Assembly: GCA_036558305.1 (NCBI GenBank)
Contig: DATBFX010000057.1
Span: 1 to 18,381, forward strand
Source of the DNA: DATBFX01 sp036558305
GTDB lineage: Bacteria; Chloroflexota; Chloroflexia; Thermomicrobiales; UBA6265
DNA: 18,381 nt
Direction: 5' to 3'
The notes under the pieces: model-generated
What the model was told of the DNA's origin: nothing
Seen by the model: the letters and a program-made list of their open reading frames with translations, nothing else
Databases searched by the model: none
Program-made: the position numbers and the translations under genes
Shown: piece after piece, positions 1 to 7,768 of the stretch
Position numbering within the stretch: the stretch's first letter is position 1
Layout: the number at the start of each line of letters is the position of its first letter

Positions 1-659
1 GCGCGCTCGCGCAGCCCCTTGGCGCGGGCGGTCGTGACGTATTCCGACCGCAGAACGTCGAGCATGCTGGACCGGACGAGGCGGGAGACGATGGCGGACG
101 CGTTGAGTCCGAGCACCAATGCCGGCAAAACGAGGTGCTTGAGATCGTCGTTCCCGGTGATGGTGACCCAGCCGAGACGGACGGAGAAGAAGTAGAGGAA
201 GAGCAGGCCGAGCCAGAAACTCGGCATCGAGACGCCGGCCATCGCGACGACCATCGTGATCGAATCGATCCAACTTCCGTGGAAGACGGCCGCCAGCGTA
301 CCAAGCAGCGTCCCCAGGAGAAGGGCGAAACCCAGACCGACGACGGCCAACTCCAGCGTTGAGGGGAACTGGGAGGTGACCATCGTCAGCACACTCTCCC
401 GAGTTCGCCACGACGTTCCGAGATCGCCGTGCAGGACGTCGTTGAGGAAGTGGAGGTAGCGAACCTGCCAGGGATCGTCGATCCCGAGTTGGTGGCGGAT
501 CGACGCCATCGTCTCCGGCGAGGCCACGGTGTTCGTGGCCGACAACATCGTCATCACCGGATCGCCAGGCATCAGGTACATGCTGATGAAGACCAGGAAC
601 GAGACGCCGAACAGCGTCGGCACCAGCATGAGCAAGCGGGCGATGATGAGTTTCCCCAC
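1..659 (-). CDS. Peptide-type ABC transporter permease, DppB-like (C-terminus cut off by window edge)
   Basis: Inner-membrane permease of a dipeptide/oligopeptide (family 5) ABC importer. Reading leftward, the protein opens with a hydrophobic helix (GKLIIARLLMLVPTLFGVS) followed by the LMPGDP-type periplasmic loop (here MYLMPGDPV) typical of DppB/OppB. A second cue is FPSTLELA before the second membrane helix, and near the window edge lies the EAA-type cytoplasmic loop EYVTTARAKGLRER, which contacts the ATPase. I chose the GTG at 659-657 because GGAGAG lies about 8 bases upstream and the first membrane helix follows at once. About 219 codons are present; DppB proteins usually have about 310-330 residues, so roughly the last third is missing. 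It is the third gene of a leftward operon, 63 bp after the binding-protein gene. A DppC partner and ATPases would be expected beyond the left edge. Confidence 0.93.
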   Translation of the reverse strand, partial: MGKLIIARLLMLVPTLFGVSFLVFISMYLMPGDPVMTMLSATNTVASPETMASIRHQLGIDDPWQVRYLHFLNDVLHGDLGTSWRTRESVLTMVTSQFPSTLELAVVGLGFALLLGTLLGTLAAVFHGSWIDSITMVVAMAGVSMPSFWLGLLFLYFFSVRLGWVTITGNDDLKHLVLPALVLGLNASAIVSRLVRSSMLDVLRSEYVTTARAKGLRER

Positions 660-680
660 GGTCCGTCTCTCCGCGCTCGA

Positions 681-715
681 CGGGCGGACGGGGTAGCGCC
701 GCGCCGCCCCGCCCG
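681..715 (-). other. GC-rich stem-loop between binding-protein and permease genes
   Basis: CGGGCGG at 681-687 is the exact reverse complement of CCGCCCG at 709-715, giving a 7-bp stem around a 21-base GC-rich loop in the 63-bp gap after the binding-protein gene. There is no T-tract, so it is not a standard intrinsic terminator. Such hairpins after binding-protein genes are known to stabilise the upstream mRNA and keep binding protein more abundant than permease; that role here is inferred. GC-rich DNA makes chance hairpins common. Confidence 0.3.
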
Positions 716-722
716 GCACGGG

Positions 723-2369
723 TTACTGAGCGAGCCAGGTGTCGTAGAGCCAGGGGTAGCCCTGGGCGTCGAGGACGACGTCGTGTACGCTCGGGCGCAA
801 AACGGTGAAGTAGGTGTTCTCGACCAAGGGAATGATCAGCGCGTTGTCCATGATGATCTTCTGGATCTGGGAGTAGATCGAGGCCCGCTTCGTCGGGTCG
901 GCCTCACCGGCGGCCGCGTCGAGCAACGCGTCCAGGTCGGAATTGCGGTAGCGGCTCCAGGCCCACCCCGTCTCGATTGAGCTGGAGCGGAAGGTGATTT
1001 CGAGGATGCGGGGATCGCTGGAGTCGGCGCCGAGCGGGGCGAGGTTGCCGTCGCCGCGGGCGTTCGCCTCGACCCGCGCCGCCGAGGAGAGGGTCTGGAT
1101 CTGCATGTCGATGCCGACGTCCTTCAGCATCGCTTGCAACGGGATCGTGTACGGCTCCCACCCCTGGTTGACGATCGTGGTCAGCGTGAGCTTCTGGCCG
1201 TCCTTCTCGCGGATGTCGCCGTCGCCCTTCGTCCAACCGGCCTCGTCGAGGAGCTGCTTCGCCTTGTCCGGGTCGTAGCTATACATCGACTCGACGGCGG
1301 GATCGTAGCCGGGGGTCGTCGAGGCCAGCGGTCCGTGGGCCGGACTGACCAGACCGCCGAGGGAGATCTGGATGATCGCCTGCTGGTTGGTGGCGTAGAT
1401 GCAGGCCTGGCGGACGCGGATGTCGTCGGTCGGCGGTTTCTCGACGTTCATGAAGACCGAGCGCGGGAACCCCGCGTAGACGCGCTTGATGATCGTGGCA
1501 TTGGGGTCGTCGGTGTACTTCGGCACGTCCTGGGCGGCGAGTGACGTCAGTTGGATCTCGCCGGCGTCGAAGGCTGCCAGCGACGTGGCGGGATCGGCGA
1601 GGATCACCGTCCGCACGGAATCGAGGTAGGCCGGACCGGTGTGCTTGAACGCGTCCGATCCCCAGGCGTACTGATCGTTGCGAACGAAGGTGATCTGCTT
1701 GTTGGAGATCCACTCCTTGAACTTGAAGTAGCCGGTACCGACCGGTTGGCGGCCGATCTCGGTCCCGTACTGCTGCAACGCCGCCGGCGAGAGGAAACCG
1801 AGGAGCGACCGCGCCGCGCCGTCGAGGAAGTTGGCGAACGGTTTCGAAAAGTGGATGCGAACGGTGGCGTCGTCGACGACCTCGGTCCCGTCGTACGGTC
1901 CGAGATACTGGGCGGCCATGCGGGAGAGGGTGGCGGGATCGACGATGCGGTCGAAATTGACCTTGACGGCGTTGGCGTTGAACGGGGTGCCGTCGTGGAA
2001 GACAACGCCCTTCTTCAGGTAGAAGGTGTAGATGGTGGCGTCGGCGTTGATCTCCCACCGCTCGGCGAGGTTGGGGTGGAATTGGTAGTTGCCGTCCTCG
2101 CGAATCAAGGAATCGAGGAACTGGACCGCCATCGAGGCGGTGTTCTGGTACCCGGTCAACTGCGGATCGAGCGTATCGGGTTCCTCGCCGCCGCTCGACT
2201 GGACGAGTTCTCCGCCCGTGATCGGAGTATCCTGGAATGCGAACGCGCGGCGCCCCCCGCGCGAGGTCACGATTTCCGCCACGCCAGCGGCGGCGGCGAC
2301 ACCGGCTGCCCGCCCGAACAGCGCCCGCCGGTTCAACGTTCCGTCGAGGATGTCGTGAGGTCGTGTCAT
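723..2369 (-). CDS. Peptide-type ABC transporter substrate-binding protein (SBP family 5), Tat-exported
   Basis: Extracytoplasmic binding protein that delivers substrate to the neighbouring DppB-like permease. The 548-residue length fits family 5 (DppA/OppA/NikA-like) proteins. The N-terminus carries a twin-arginine signal (NRRALFGRAAG, Arg14-Arg15) followed by an Ala-rich hydrophobic stretch. Family cues include LDPQLTGYQNTASM, LAERWEINADATIYTF and the signature LKKGVVFHDGTPFNANAVK. The ATG at 2369-2367 is preceded by AAGGAG at good spacing. The open frame continues far upstream (to 3665) but that extension is low-complexity Arg/Pro-rich shadow of the neighbouring gene and is not coding. Substrate cannot be read from sequence: many family 5 proteins bind peptides, but others bind oligosaccharides, nickel complexes or opines. 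Second gene of the leftward operon, 98 bp after the deacetylase-like gene. Confidence 0.95.
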   Translation of the reverse strand: MTRPHDILDGTLNRRALFGRAAGVAAAAGVAEIVTSRGGRRAFAFQDTPITGGELVQSSGGEEPDTLDPQLTGYQNTASMAVQFLDSLIREDGNYQFHPNLAERWEINADATIYTFYLKKGVVFHDGTPFNANAVKVNFDRIVDPATLSRMAAQYLGPYDGTEVVDDATVRIHFSKPFANFLDGAARSLLGFLSPAALQQYGTEIGRQPVGTGYFKFKEWISNKQITFVRNDQYAWGSDAFKHTGPAYLDSVRTVILADPATSLAAFDAGEIQLTSLAAQDVPKYTDDPNATIIKRVYAGFPRSVFMNVEKPPTDDIRVRQACIYATNQQAIIQISLGGLVSPAHGPLASTTPGYDPAVESMYSYDPDKAKQLLDEAGWTKGDGDIREKDGQKLTLTTIVNQGWEPYTIPLQAMLKDVGIDMQIQTLSSAARVEANARGDGNLAPLGADSSDPRILEITFRSSSIETGWAWSRYRNSDLDALLDAAAGEADPTKRASIYSQIQKIIMDNALIIPLVENTYFTVLRPSVHDVVLDAQGYPWLYDTWLAQ

Positions 2370-2467
2370 CGTTCGCTCCTTCGATCGCGACGCCTCTGGA
2401 CGACAGCTTTCGACCCATTGCTCGCCCGTTCCGCCCACCTCCTCTCCGACTCTCGTAGCGACCGGGA

Positions 2468-4657
2468 CTACTCGATACCGAACTCGACGCCGAACGACAT
2501 CACGTTCTCGTGCTGACCGAGCACCGGGACAACCAGGACGCCGTCCTCGGCAACGGTCAATCGCGTACGGGTCTGACCCCGGTTGTCGCCGACCTGGACG
2601 ATCAACTGGCGCGCCGGGGGTAGTCCGCCGACGACGAGGCGCCCTTGGCGGATCGCCCGGCCGTGGACCGCGACTCGACCGCTCTCGGGGCAGAACTGCG
2701 CGTCGCCGATCTCGAGGTAGCGGGTGTTCGGTTGGCCGATGGTCGGGGGTGCCGTCTCCTCCCATCGCGCGGTCACCTCGACCGTCTCGCCCGGCCCGAG
2801 CGGCGGCAGGGTGACGATCCGGTGATCGACGATGTGGATTTGCCGGCGACCGTTGGCGGTCACCGTGTTGACCGGGCGGGAGGTCCGCACGGTCAATCCG
2901 GTCATCGCGCGGGTGGTCGGATTGTGGAGCGTCAGGCAATCCGCGCCGTCGACGCGGAAGACGGCGTCCTGGTAGTCGTTCATCCGCTCGTAGAGTTCGC
3001 GCTTGGTCGTGATCCAGAAGTTGTGGCGCTCGGCGTGGGCGACGGCGTAGCGCAGCCAGGGCAGGTGACCGCGGGTGCGGTTCTCGCGCGGGTCGCGCCC
3101 GAGCTGGCTCTCGTACTGAATCGTGAAGACGCCGTTGTCGAGGCGGCTCGGGGGGCTCGGGAGTTTGCTGTTGCGCCCGGCGAACAACTGCTCGATGCGG
3201 TCGTAGTCGCAGTCGGTGTCGTGGGTGACGTCCCAGCCGGGCAACGACCGGTGTTCGTCGACGGTGCTGACGACCGCATGATACGGAAACCAGTACCCGG
3301 AAATCGCCGCGGGCACGGACGGTTTGGCGTGGTCGTAGGTCGAATAGGTGATCTGCTTGCCGTGGACGACGACCTCGGGATTGCGCTCGCCGTAGGCGAG
3401 GACGTCGTAGAGACTGAAGGTGCAGAGACCGAGCAGGTCGGGGGTTTCGTCGTAGAGGTAGGCCATCGCGTCGATCGTTTCCGGATAAACCAGGAATCCC
3501 ATGTGGCGACCGGCGGTGCGGCTGGCGGTGCCCATCGTGAGGTCGGATTGCCGGATGTGGTCGGAGAGGCCGGTCCCCGTGATCCAGCGAGGTGGATCGC
3601 CGTCCGTGCTGTCGTTGTGCTGAGCGGCTTCGATGAAGTTGTAGCGGGCGGTTTCCTCGACCCACGTCTTACCGCCCATCGGGGTGCAGCGGCTGCTGCA
3701 GAAGGCGGGGTCCATCACGTAGTACGAGGCGGGAACGGCGTTCTCCACCTCGTAGTCCAGCATCGAGAGGTCGATGCTTTGGTCGGCCTCGTGGTCGACG
3801 TCGTGACGGAGTTGGAGCACCCCGTCGTAGCTGCCGAACGGGCAGAGGGTGGTCTGCCAGAGCCGCCGCGCCGGTGTGGCGCGGAGGGCTTCGCGCAGGA
3901 AGTAAACGAGCGTGTCGCCCCAGTGGGTGGCATTGCTCCAGAGCCGGACCTCCTCGACGTTGAGGTGCGCCTGGAGGACCCCGCCCAGGTACTCGAACAC
4001 CTGGTTGGCGACGTAGAGCGAGCGGTCGGTGGTGACGATCGCGTGGCCGAGCGTCTGCACGGTCGCCGTCGCCGGCGCGGAGAGATCGCCCGTCAGTTCC
4101 ACGAGTTCGGCCATCGCCGTCGATCCGGGCGCGGCGGTCACCCGCGCGCAGGTGTACCCGCGATAACCGGAGACGTAGGCATCTTCCCAGGTATCGCGGC
4201 CACCGAACGGTGAGGCGGCGCACCAGCGCCAGCCGGTGTAGCCGGCTGGCTCGTAGTCCTCACGACTGGCGACGCCGAGCAGACCAGCGGGCAGATTGGT
4301 TTTGCCGGTGACGACGAGGAAGCGGTCCGGTCCGTCCAACCACGCCGCGATCCGGTCGATGTCGGCGGCGCGGAGGTAACCGGCGTTCGGGACGAAGAGG
4401 GTGGCGTAGGCGGCGAGACCGTCCACCAGCTCACCCTCGCCGATCGTGTCGAATGTGACTTCGCAGCGATGGAGGGCGCTCGCCAGGGCATTCGGCGCGA
4501 GGTACGCGTACTCGCCTTTGAGCCATTCCACCTCGCCGCCGCGGGCCCCGGTGAACCGGTACGTCTCGCCGCGCAGCTTCGCCTGCCGCACGTACTCGCG
4601 CCGCGACGTCTCGCTGCAGAGGACGGCAACGTTGCTCCGAACCGTGGCGACTGCCAT
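2468..4657 (-). CDS. Large protein with NodB/polysaccharide-deacetylase-like core; function unknown
   Basis: A 729-residue protein with no signal peptide or membrane helix that I can see, so probably cytoplasmic. Residues about 1-200 contain an alpha/beta stretch (TLFVPNAGYLRAADIDRIAAWL, residues 86-107, then FLVVTGKTNLP) that resembles a class I glutamine-amidotransferase-like fold as found beside glycosidases. Residues 280-560 contain LQLRHDVDHEADQSI (281-295), reminiscent of the first metal-binding motif of NodB-type deacetylases (HDVD, Asp286 and Asp288), followed by PASYYV, and a histidine- and aspartate-rich centre (VTHDTDCDYDRIEQLF, residues 477-492). A canonical second motif (His-x3-His) is not obvious. 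Residues 570-729 look like a beta-sandwich tail. The ATG at 4657 has GGGAGGG about 10 bases upstream. It is first in the transporter operon, directly under the inverted-repeat promoter. A carbohydrate-active or deacetylase role is inference; it may act on the imported compound. Confidence 0.75.
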   Translation of the reverse strand: MAVATVRSNVAVLCSETSRREYVRQAKLRGETYRFTGARGGEVEWLKGEYAYLAPNALASALHRCEVTFDTIGEGELVDGLAAYATLFVPNAGYLRAADIDRIAAWLDGPDRFLVVTGKTNLPAGLLGVASREDYEPAGYTGWRWCAASPFGGRDTWEDAYVSGYRGYTCARVTAAPGSTAMAELVELTGDLSAPATATVQTLGHAIVTTDRSLYVANQVFEYLGGVLQAHLNVEEVRLWSNATHWGDTLVYFLREALRATPARRLWQTTLCPFGSYDGVLQLRHDVDHEADQSIDLSMLDYEVENAVPASYYVMDPAFCSSRCTPMGGKTWVEETARYNFIEAAQHNDSTDGDPPRWITGTGLSDHIRQSDLTMGTASRTAGRHMGFLVYPETIDAMAYLYDETPDLLGLCTFSLYDVLAYGERNPEVVVHGKQITYSTYDHAKPSVPAAISGYWFPYHAVVSTVDEHRSLPGWDVTHDTDCDYDRIEQLFAGRNSKLPSPPSRLDNGVFTIQYESQLGRDPRENRTRGHLPWLRYAVAHAERHNFWITTKRELYERMNDYQDAVFRVDGADCLTLHNPTTRAMTGLTVRTSRPVNTVTANGRRQIHIVDHRIVTLPPLGPGETVEVTARWEETAPPTIGQPNTRYLEIGDAQFCPESGRVAVHGRAIRQGRLVVGGLPPARQLIVQVGDNRGQTRTRLTVAEDGVLVVPVLGQHENVMSFGVEFGIE

Positions 4658-4688
4658 TGGGCGAGGTCCCTCCCGTGGTGGTCGCAGG

Positions 4689-4714
4689 ATTTGATATAAG
4701 GTAACATATCAAAT
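4689..4714. promoter_or_regulatory. Perfect 9-bp inverted repeat, likely operator for the adjacent GntR/FCD regulator
   Basis: ATTTGATAT (4689-4697) and ATATCAAAT (4706-4714) are exact reverse complements separated by 8 bases (AAGGTAAC). The repeat lies in the divergent region between the ABC operon (start 4657) and the regulator gene (start 4850), covering the spacer and -10 area of the leftward promoter. GntR/FCD proteins bind as dimers to short palindromes near their own genes, so autoregulation and repression of the operon are the simplest reading. The identity of the binding protein is inferred. Confidence 0.6.
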
Positions 4715-4725
4715 AGTGTTGTCAA
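4694..4725 (-). promoter_or_regulatory. Probable promoter of the deacetylase-like/ABC operon
   Basis: On the minus strand a perfect TTGACA (-35) lies at 4725-4720. The best -10-like sequences downstream are CTTATA (4700-4695, 19-bp spacer) or TTATAT (4699-4694, 20-bp spacer); the spacing is longer than ideal. The site is the most A/T-rich piece in the neighbourhood and sits 37 or more bases upstream of the start at 4657. It overlaps the inverted repeat, so a bound regulator would block polymerase. Start of transcription is inferred. Confidence 0.45.
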
Positions 4726-4849
4726 CCCGACCACGACGGGAGACCGGCGTCGCTCGTACCGCCCGCGTTGGGATACCGCATGACGCGTGACACCCCGTGG
4801 TGCCGGTCCGGACGTGGTCGGTATCATTGACTGCCGGACGGAGAAAGAG

Positions 4850-5500
4850 ATGACGATGCAAGCCCCGATCACCTACCGAACCAAACGGGCGGTTGCGCTC
4901 GATCTCATCCGGGAGGCGATCATCGCCGGCGAGATCCCTGCCGGTGGGCGCCTGATCCTCGACGACCTTGCCCAGCGCTTCAACCTGAGCATGACACCGA
5001 TCCGCGAGGCCCTGCGCGTGCTCGAAGCCGAGGGGTTCATTTCGCAATCGCCCCACAAGGGCGCGATCGTGACCCCGATGGACCGCGAAGAGATCCTCGA
5101 ACTCTACGCGACCCGGAGCGGCATGGAGGCGATGGTCACCCGGCAGGCGGTGCCGAAACTGACCGCCGGCGATCTGGTCGAGATGGAAAGCCTGATCCGG
5201 CGGATGGAAGACGCGCAAGGCGATTGGGATCTCTTCCTGAGCCGCGACAAGGACTTCCATTTGGTGCTCTACCGGGCAGCCGGCAGTCAGCGCTGGTTGG
5301 AGACGATCGAGACCCTGTGGCGCCGCTGTACCCGCTACATGGTCGCCAGCACGGCGATGAGCGGGGCGGTCAGCGCGATCCACACCGATCACTGGGCGCT
5401 CATGAGCGCCTGCCGGGACGGCGATGTCGAGCGCGCGGCCACGACCACGGTCGCCCACCTCCTCCACTCCCAAGACCGGCTCCTCCGCGACTGGAATTGA
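4850..5500 (+). CDS. GntR-family transcriptional regulator, FadR/FCD subgroup
   Basis: Ligand-responsive DNA-binding regulator of 216 residues, the normal size for the group. Residues about 11-75 form the GntR winged helix: ALDLIREAIIAGEIPAGGRL, then the recognition region LAQRFNLSMTPIREALRVLE and the wing GFISQSPHKGAIV. Residues about 80-210 form the all-helical FCD ligand domain with its metal-binding pattern: Asp133 and His137 in RDKDFH, His178 or His181 in HTDH, and His203. FCD proteins commonly bind carboxylates or sugar acids through this metal. I chose ATG 4850 (MTMQAPITYR) because GGAG lies 6 bases upstream; ATG 4856 is possible, and upstream extension to 4787 has no support. It is divergent from the deacetylase-like operon and convergent with the second ABC operon (17 bp between stops), so it probably controls the first and perhaps the second transporter. 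Confidence 0.93.
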   Translation: MTMQAPITYRTKRAVALDLIREAIIAGEIPAGGRLILDDLAQRFNLSMTPIREALRVLEAEGFISQSPHKGAIVTPMDREEILELYATRSGMEAMVTRQAVPKLTAGDLVEMESLIRRMEDAQGDWDLFLSRDKDFHLVLYRAAGSQRWLETIETLWRRCTRYMVASTAMSGAVSAIHTDHWALMSACRDGDVERAATTTVAHLLHSQDRLLRDWN

Positions 5501-5517
5501 CGGCCCGCTCGCGTTCG

Positions 5518-6414
5518 CTACCGTCGTCGGAGGGTGGGATCGAGCAGATCGCGGAGGGCGTCGCCGAGAAGGTTGAACCCGAGGACGGCCACCGAGATGG
5601 CCAGCCCCGGGAAGACGGCGACGGCCGGTGCGATCTCCATGTACTTCCGCCCATCGCCGAGCATCGTTCCCCAGGACGGGTCCGGCGGTTGGGTGCCGAG
5701 ACCGAGGAACGAGAGCCCCGCTTCGGCGAGGATCGCCGTGGAAAAGGCGAGCGTCGTCTGGACGATTAACGGCGCGGCGATGTTCGGCAAGACGTAGCGC
5801 CGCATGATCGTGAACGGGTGCGCCCCGACCGCGTGCGCGCCCTCCACGTACTGCTCCTGCATCACCACCAGCACCGGACCGCGGACGATCCGCGCGAACC
5901 CGGACGATTGGACGAGACCGATTGCCAGCATCGCGGTCGTCATGCTCGGTCCGAGGACGCTGGAGAGGGCGATGATCAGGATCAGGCTCGGCACCGAGAG
6001 CATGGTGTCGACGACGCGCTGGATCAGCGTGTCGACGAAGCCGAGGTAGAACCCCGAAATCAACCCGAGCACCCCGCCGATCGCGAGCGCGATGCCGACC
6101 GAGATCACGCCGACCAGCAACGCGACCCGCGACCCGTAGATGATGCGGCTGAGGATGTCGCGTCCGAACTGGTCCGTCCCCATCAGGTAGGTCGAATTCG
6201 GCGACAGGAGCCGTTTCGCCGGTTGGTCGTCCGGATCGAACGGCGCCAGCAGCGGTGCCGCGAGCGCGACCACGATCAAGAGCAGGACGATGCCGGCGCC
6301 GACCGCACCGCTCGGCCGCCGGACCAACCGTCCCAGCGACGACCTCGCCCAACGCCGCGAAGCCGGACGCGACGGTTTGGCTCCGGCGAGTCGCAACTCC
6401 TGGTATGTCGCCAT
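5518..6414 (-). CDS. Peptide-type ABC transporter permease, DppC-like
   Basis: Second inner-membrane subunit of a family 5 ABC importer, 298 residues. A short cytoplasmic N-terminus rich in Arg and Ser precedes the first membrane helix (GAGIVLLLIVVALAAPLLAPF), followed by the DppC hallmark LMGTDQFGRDILSRIIYGSR at residues about 70-90. The EAA loop reads EQYVEGAHAVGAHPFTIMRR, and FLGLGTQPPDPSWGTML is the conserved late periplasmic motif of DppC/OppC. Start ATG 6414 has AGGGAG about 7 bases upstream; the open frame reaches 6576 but that part overlaps the DppB-like gene. It is the last gene of the leftward operon, 58 bp after the DppB-like stop. No ATPase gene follows: the next gene is the convergent regulator. 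Confidence 0.95.
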   Translation of the reverse strand: MATYQELRLAGAKPSRPASRRWARSSLGRLVRRPSGAVGAGIVLLLIVVALAAPLLAPFDPDDQPAKRLLSPNSTYLMGTDQFGRDILSRIIYGSRVALLVGVISVGIALAIGGVLGLISGFYLGFVDTLIQRVVDTMLSVPSLILIIALSSVLGPSMTTAMLAIGLVQSSGFARIVRGPVLVVMQEQYVEGAHAVGAHPFTIMRRYVLPNIAAPLIVQTTLAFSTAILAEAGLSFLGLGTQPPDPSWGTMLGDGRKYMEIAPAVAVFPGLAISVAVLGFNLLGDALRDLLDPTLRRR

Positions 6415-6472
6415 CACCGGCTCCCTGCTCGCCGTCCACCGCCGCGACGGGAGCTCCCTCGGCGCGCCGCGC

Positions 6473-7423
6473 TCACGAGTAGCGGATGCGCGGGTTGACG
6501 TACGAATAGATGACGTCGACCAGCAGATTGACGAGAATGTAGGCGAGGGCGACGAACAGCACACCGCCCTGGACAACCGGATAATCGCGCTGGTAGATGG
6601 CGTTCAGGATCAGCCAGCCGATCCCCGGCAATCCAAACAGTTGCTCGATCACCACCGCGCCGCCGAGGAGTCCGCCGATCTGCAACCCGATCACGGTGAT
6701 GATCGGGATCAAGGCGTTCTTGAACGCGTGCCGCCAGACGACGACCCGTTCGCGGTGACCCTTCGCGCGCGCCGTTCGGATGTAGTCCTGACTCAGCGTG
6801 TCGAGCATCGACGAACGCGTCATCCGCATCACGACCGCGATCAGGGCGAGGCTGAGCGAGAGGACCGGAAGGAACATCTGCTGCAGGTTGGCGATCGGGT
6901 CCTTGAACGGACTGACCCAGATCAACGCCGGTTGCCAACCGAAGTAGAGCGAGGAGACGAGGAGGAGCATCGTCGCGATCCAGAAACTGGGGAACGAGAG
7001 GCCGATCAACCCGAGCACCTGCACCACCAGTGCCGAGATCCCGTCCGGCCGGACCGCCGCCAGCACCCCCAGCGGAATGGCGATCATCGCCGAGAAGGCC
7101 ACCGACAACACCGCCAACTCGACGGTGACCCCCAATCGCTGCATCAAGAGCGTCGTCACCGGTGTCGCCATCCGCAGCGAGACGCCGAAGTCGCCGCGAA
7201 CGATGCCGCCGGCCCAGTGGAGGTATTGGATGTAGATCGGTTCGTTGAGACCGAACATCCGCCGCAAGGTCGCCCGCTGGTCGGCCGGCATCGGGTTGTC
7301 CGGATTGATCATCAGGGTGACGATGTCGCCGGGCAGCAGCCGCATCAACCCGAAGACGAGCACGGAGATGCCGAAGATCGTCGGGACGACTTGCGCCAGC
7401 CGGCGCAGCAGGTAGTTGCCCAT
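6473..7423 (-). CDS. Peptide-type ABC transporter permease, DppB-like
   Basis: First inner-membrane permease of the second family 5 importer, 316 residues, full family length. The N-terminus reads YLLRRLAQVVPTIFGISVLVF (helix 1) followed by LLPGDIV, matching the DppB LLPGDP position. Later cues are LGVTVELAVLS, FPSFWIATMLLL and the EAA loop DYIRTARAKGHRERVVVWRH, then GGAVVIEQLFGLPGIGWL near the C-terminus, a strong DppB signature. Start ATG 7423 is chosen from the family N-terminus; the Shine-Dalgarno sequence in front of it is weak (GTGAGAGCGGG), so translation may be low compared with the binding protein. It is separated from the upstream binding-protein gene by an unusually long 409-bp gap that carries a repeat element. 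Confidence 0.96.
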   Translation of the reverse strand: MGNYLLRRLAQVVPTIFGISVLVFGLMRLLPGDIVTLMINPDNPMPADQRATLRRMFGLNEPIYIQYLHWAGGIVRGDFGVSLRMATPVTTLLMQRLGVTVELAVLSVAFSAMIAIPLGVLAAVRPDGISALVVQVLGLIGLSFPSFWIATMLLLVSSLYFGWQPALIWVSPFKDPIANLQQMFLPVLSLSLALIAVVMRMTRSSMLDTLSQDYIRTARAKGHRERVVVWRHAFKNALIPIITVIGLQIGGLLGGAVVIEQLFGLPGIGWLILNAIYQRDYPVVQGGVLFVALAYILVNLLVDVIYSYVNPRIRYS

Positions 7424-7546
7424 CCCGCTCTCACTTCACGAAGCGCGGCGGTGCCGATGGAAACGGGGTGAAAGAGCCAGGTGGTTCGTAGGGCGCCGCC
7501 GGCATGGGATCCTTACGGCGCTTAGCATGGGAGACGGACCTCGTCG

Positions 7547-7703
7547 TTCGTAGGGGCGGACCGGGTGCCCTCTGGGCGATGTCCGCCCGGCCCCCGTACC
7601 CGCACCGTCCCGCTTAGGTACACGCGGCTCGTGTAATCCGGTGCCGATGACGCGGCGGCGCGGCATTCGGGGCAGGGCGGACACGGAGGTCCGCCCCTAC
7701 GAA
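7547..7703. repeat. 157-bp element bounded by perfect 16-bp inverted repeats, with nested hairpins
   Basis: TTCGTAGGGGCGGACC (7547-7562) and GGTCCGCCCCTACGAA (7688-7703) are exact reverse complements. Each end is itself palindromic: GGGCGGAC (7554-7561) pairs with GTCCGCCC (7581-7588), enclosing a smaller GCCC-TCT-GGGC hairpin, and GGGCGGAC (7675-7682) pairs with GTCCGCCC (7689-7696) around a 6-base loop. The element lies between the binding-protein and permease genes of the second ABC operon and contains no credible gene. It resembles GTAGGGGCG-type intergenic palindromes that I recall as common in Chloroflexota and some cyanobacteria; it could be two REP-like units in opposite orientation or one MITE-like insertion. 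I see no clear target-site duplication. Confidence 0.75.
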
Positions 7704-7751
7704 GACTCCAAGACCTCACCCCTTTGCAACTCGCCATCGCCCTGCGCACTG

Positions 7752-7768
7752 GGCGGCGCCCCGCCGCC
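7752..7768 (-). terminator. Hairpin just after the binding-protein gene (attenuator or mRNA-stabilising stem)
   Basis: GGCGGC (7752-7757) pairs exactly with GCCGCC (7763-7768) around a 5-base loop, 64 bp downstream of the binding-protein stop on the minus strand. There is no U-tract after it, so strict intrinsic termination is unlikely. Partial termination or 3'-end protection, giving more binding protein than permease, is the usual purpose of such a stem and is inferred here. Confidence 0.3.

Noticed and set aside
723..3665. 980-codon open frame on the minus strand suggesting a giant fusion protein
   Set aside because: Only the part from the ATG at 2369 looks like protein (Tat signal, SBP family 5). 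The upstream part is Arg/Pro/His-rich low complexity and is the shadow of the deacetylase-like gene in another frame; a strong ribosome site precedes 2369.
2645..4213. 522-codon open frame on the plus strand
   Set aside because: It lies opposite the deacetylase-like gene, is Val/Gly/Asp/Arg-rich without family motifs and has no ribosome site; typical antisense frame of GC-rich coding DNA.
5501..5517. Possible bidirectional terminator between the convergent regulator and DppC-like stops
   Set aside because: The 17-bp gap has no usable stem-loop or T-tract.
6290..7471. 393-codon plus-strand open frame
   Set aside because: Antisense to the two permease genes; composition dominated by Arg, Asp, Gln and His with no membrane or domain pattern.
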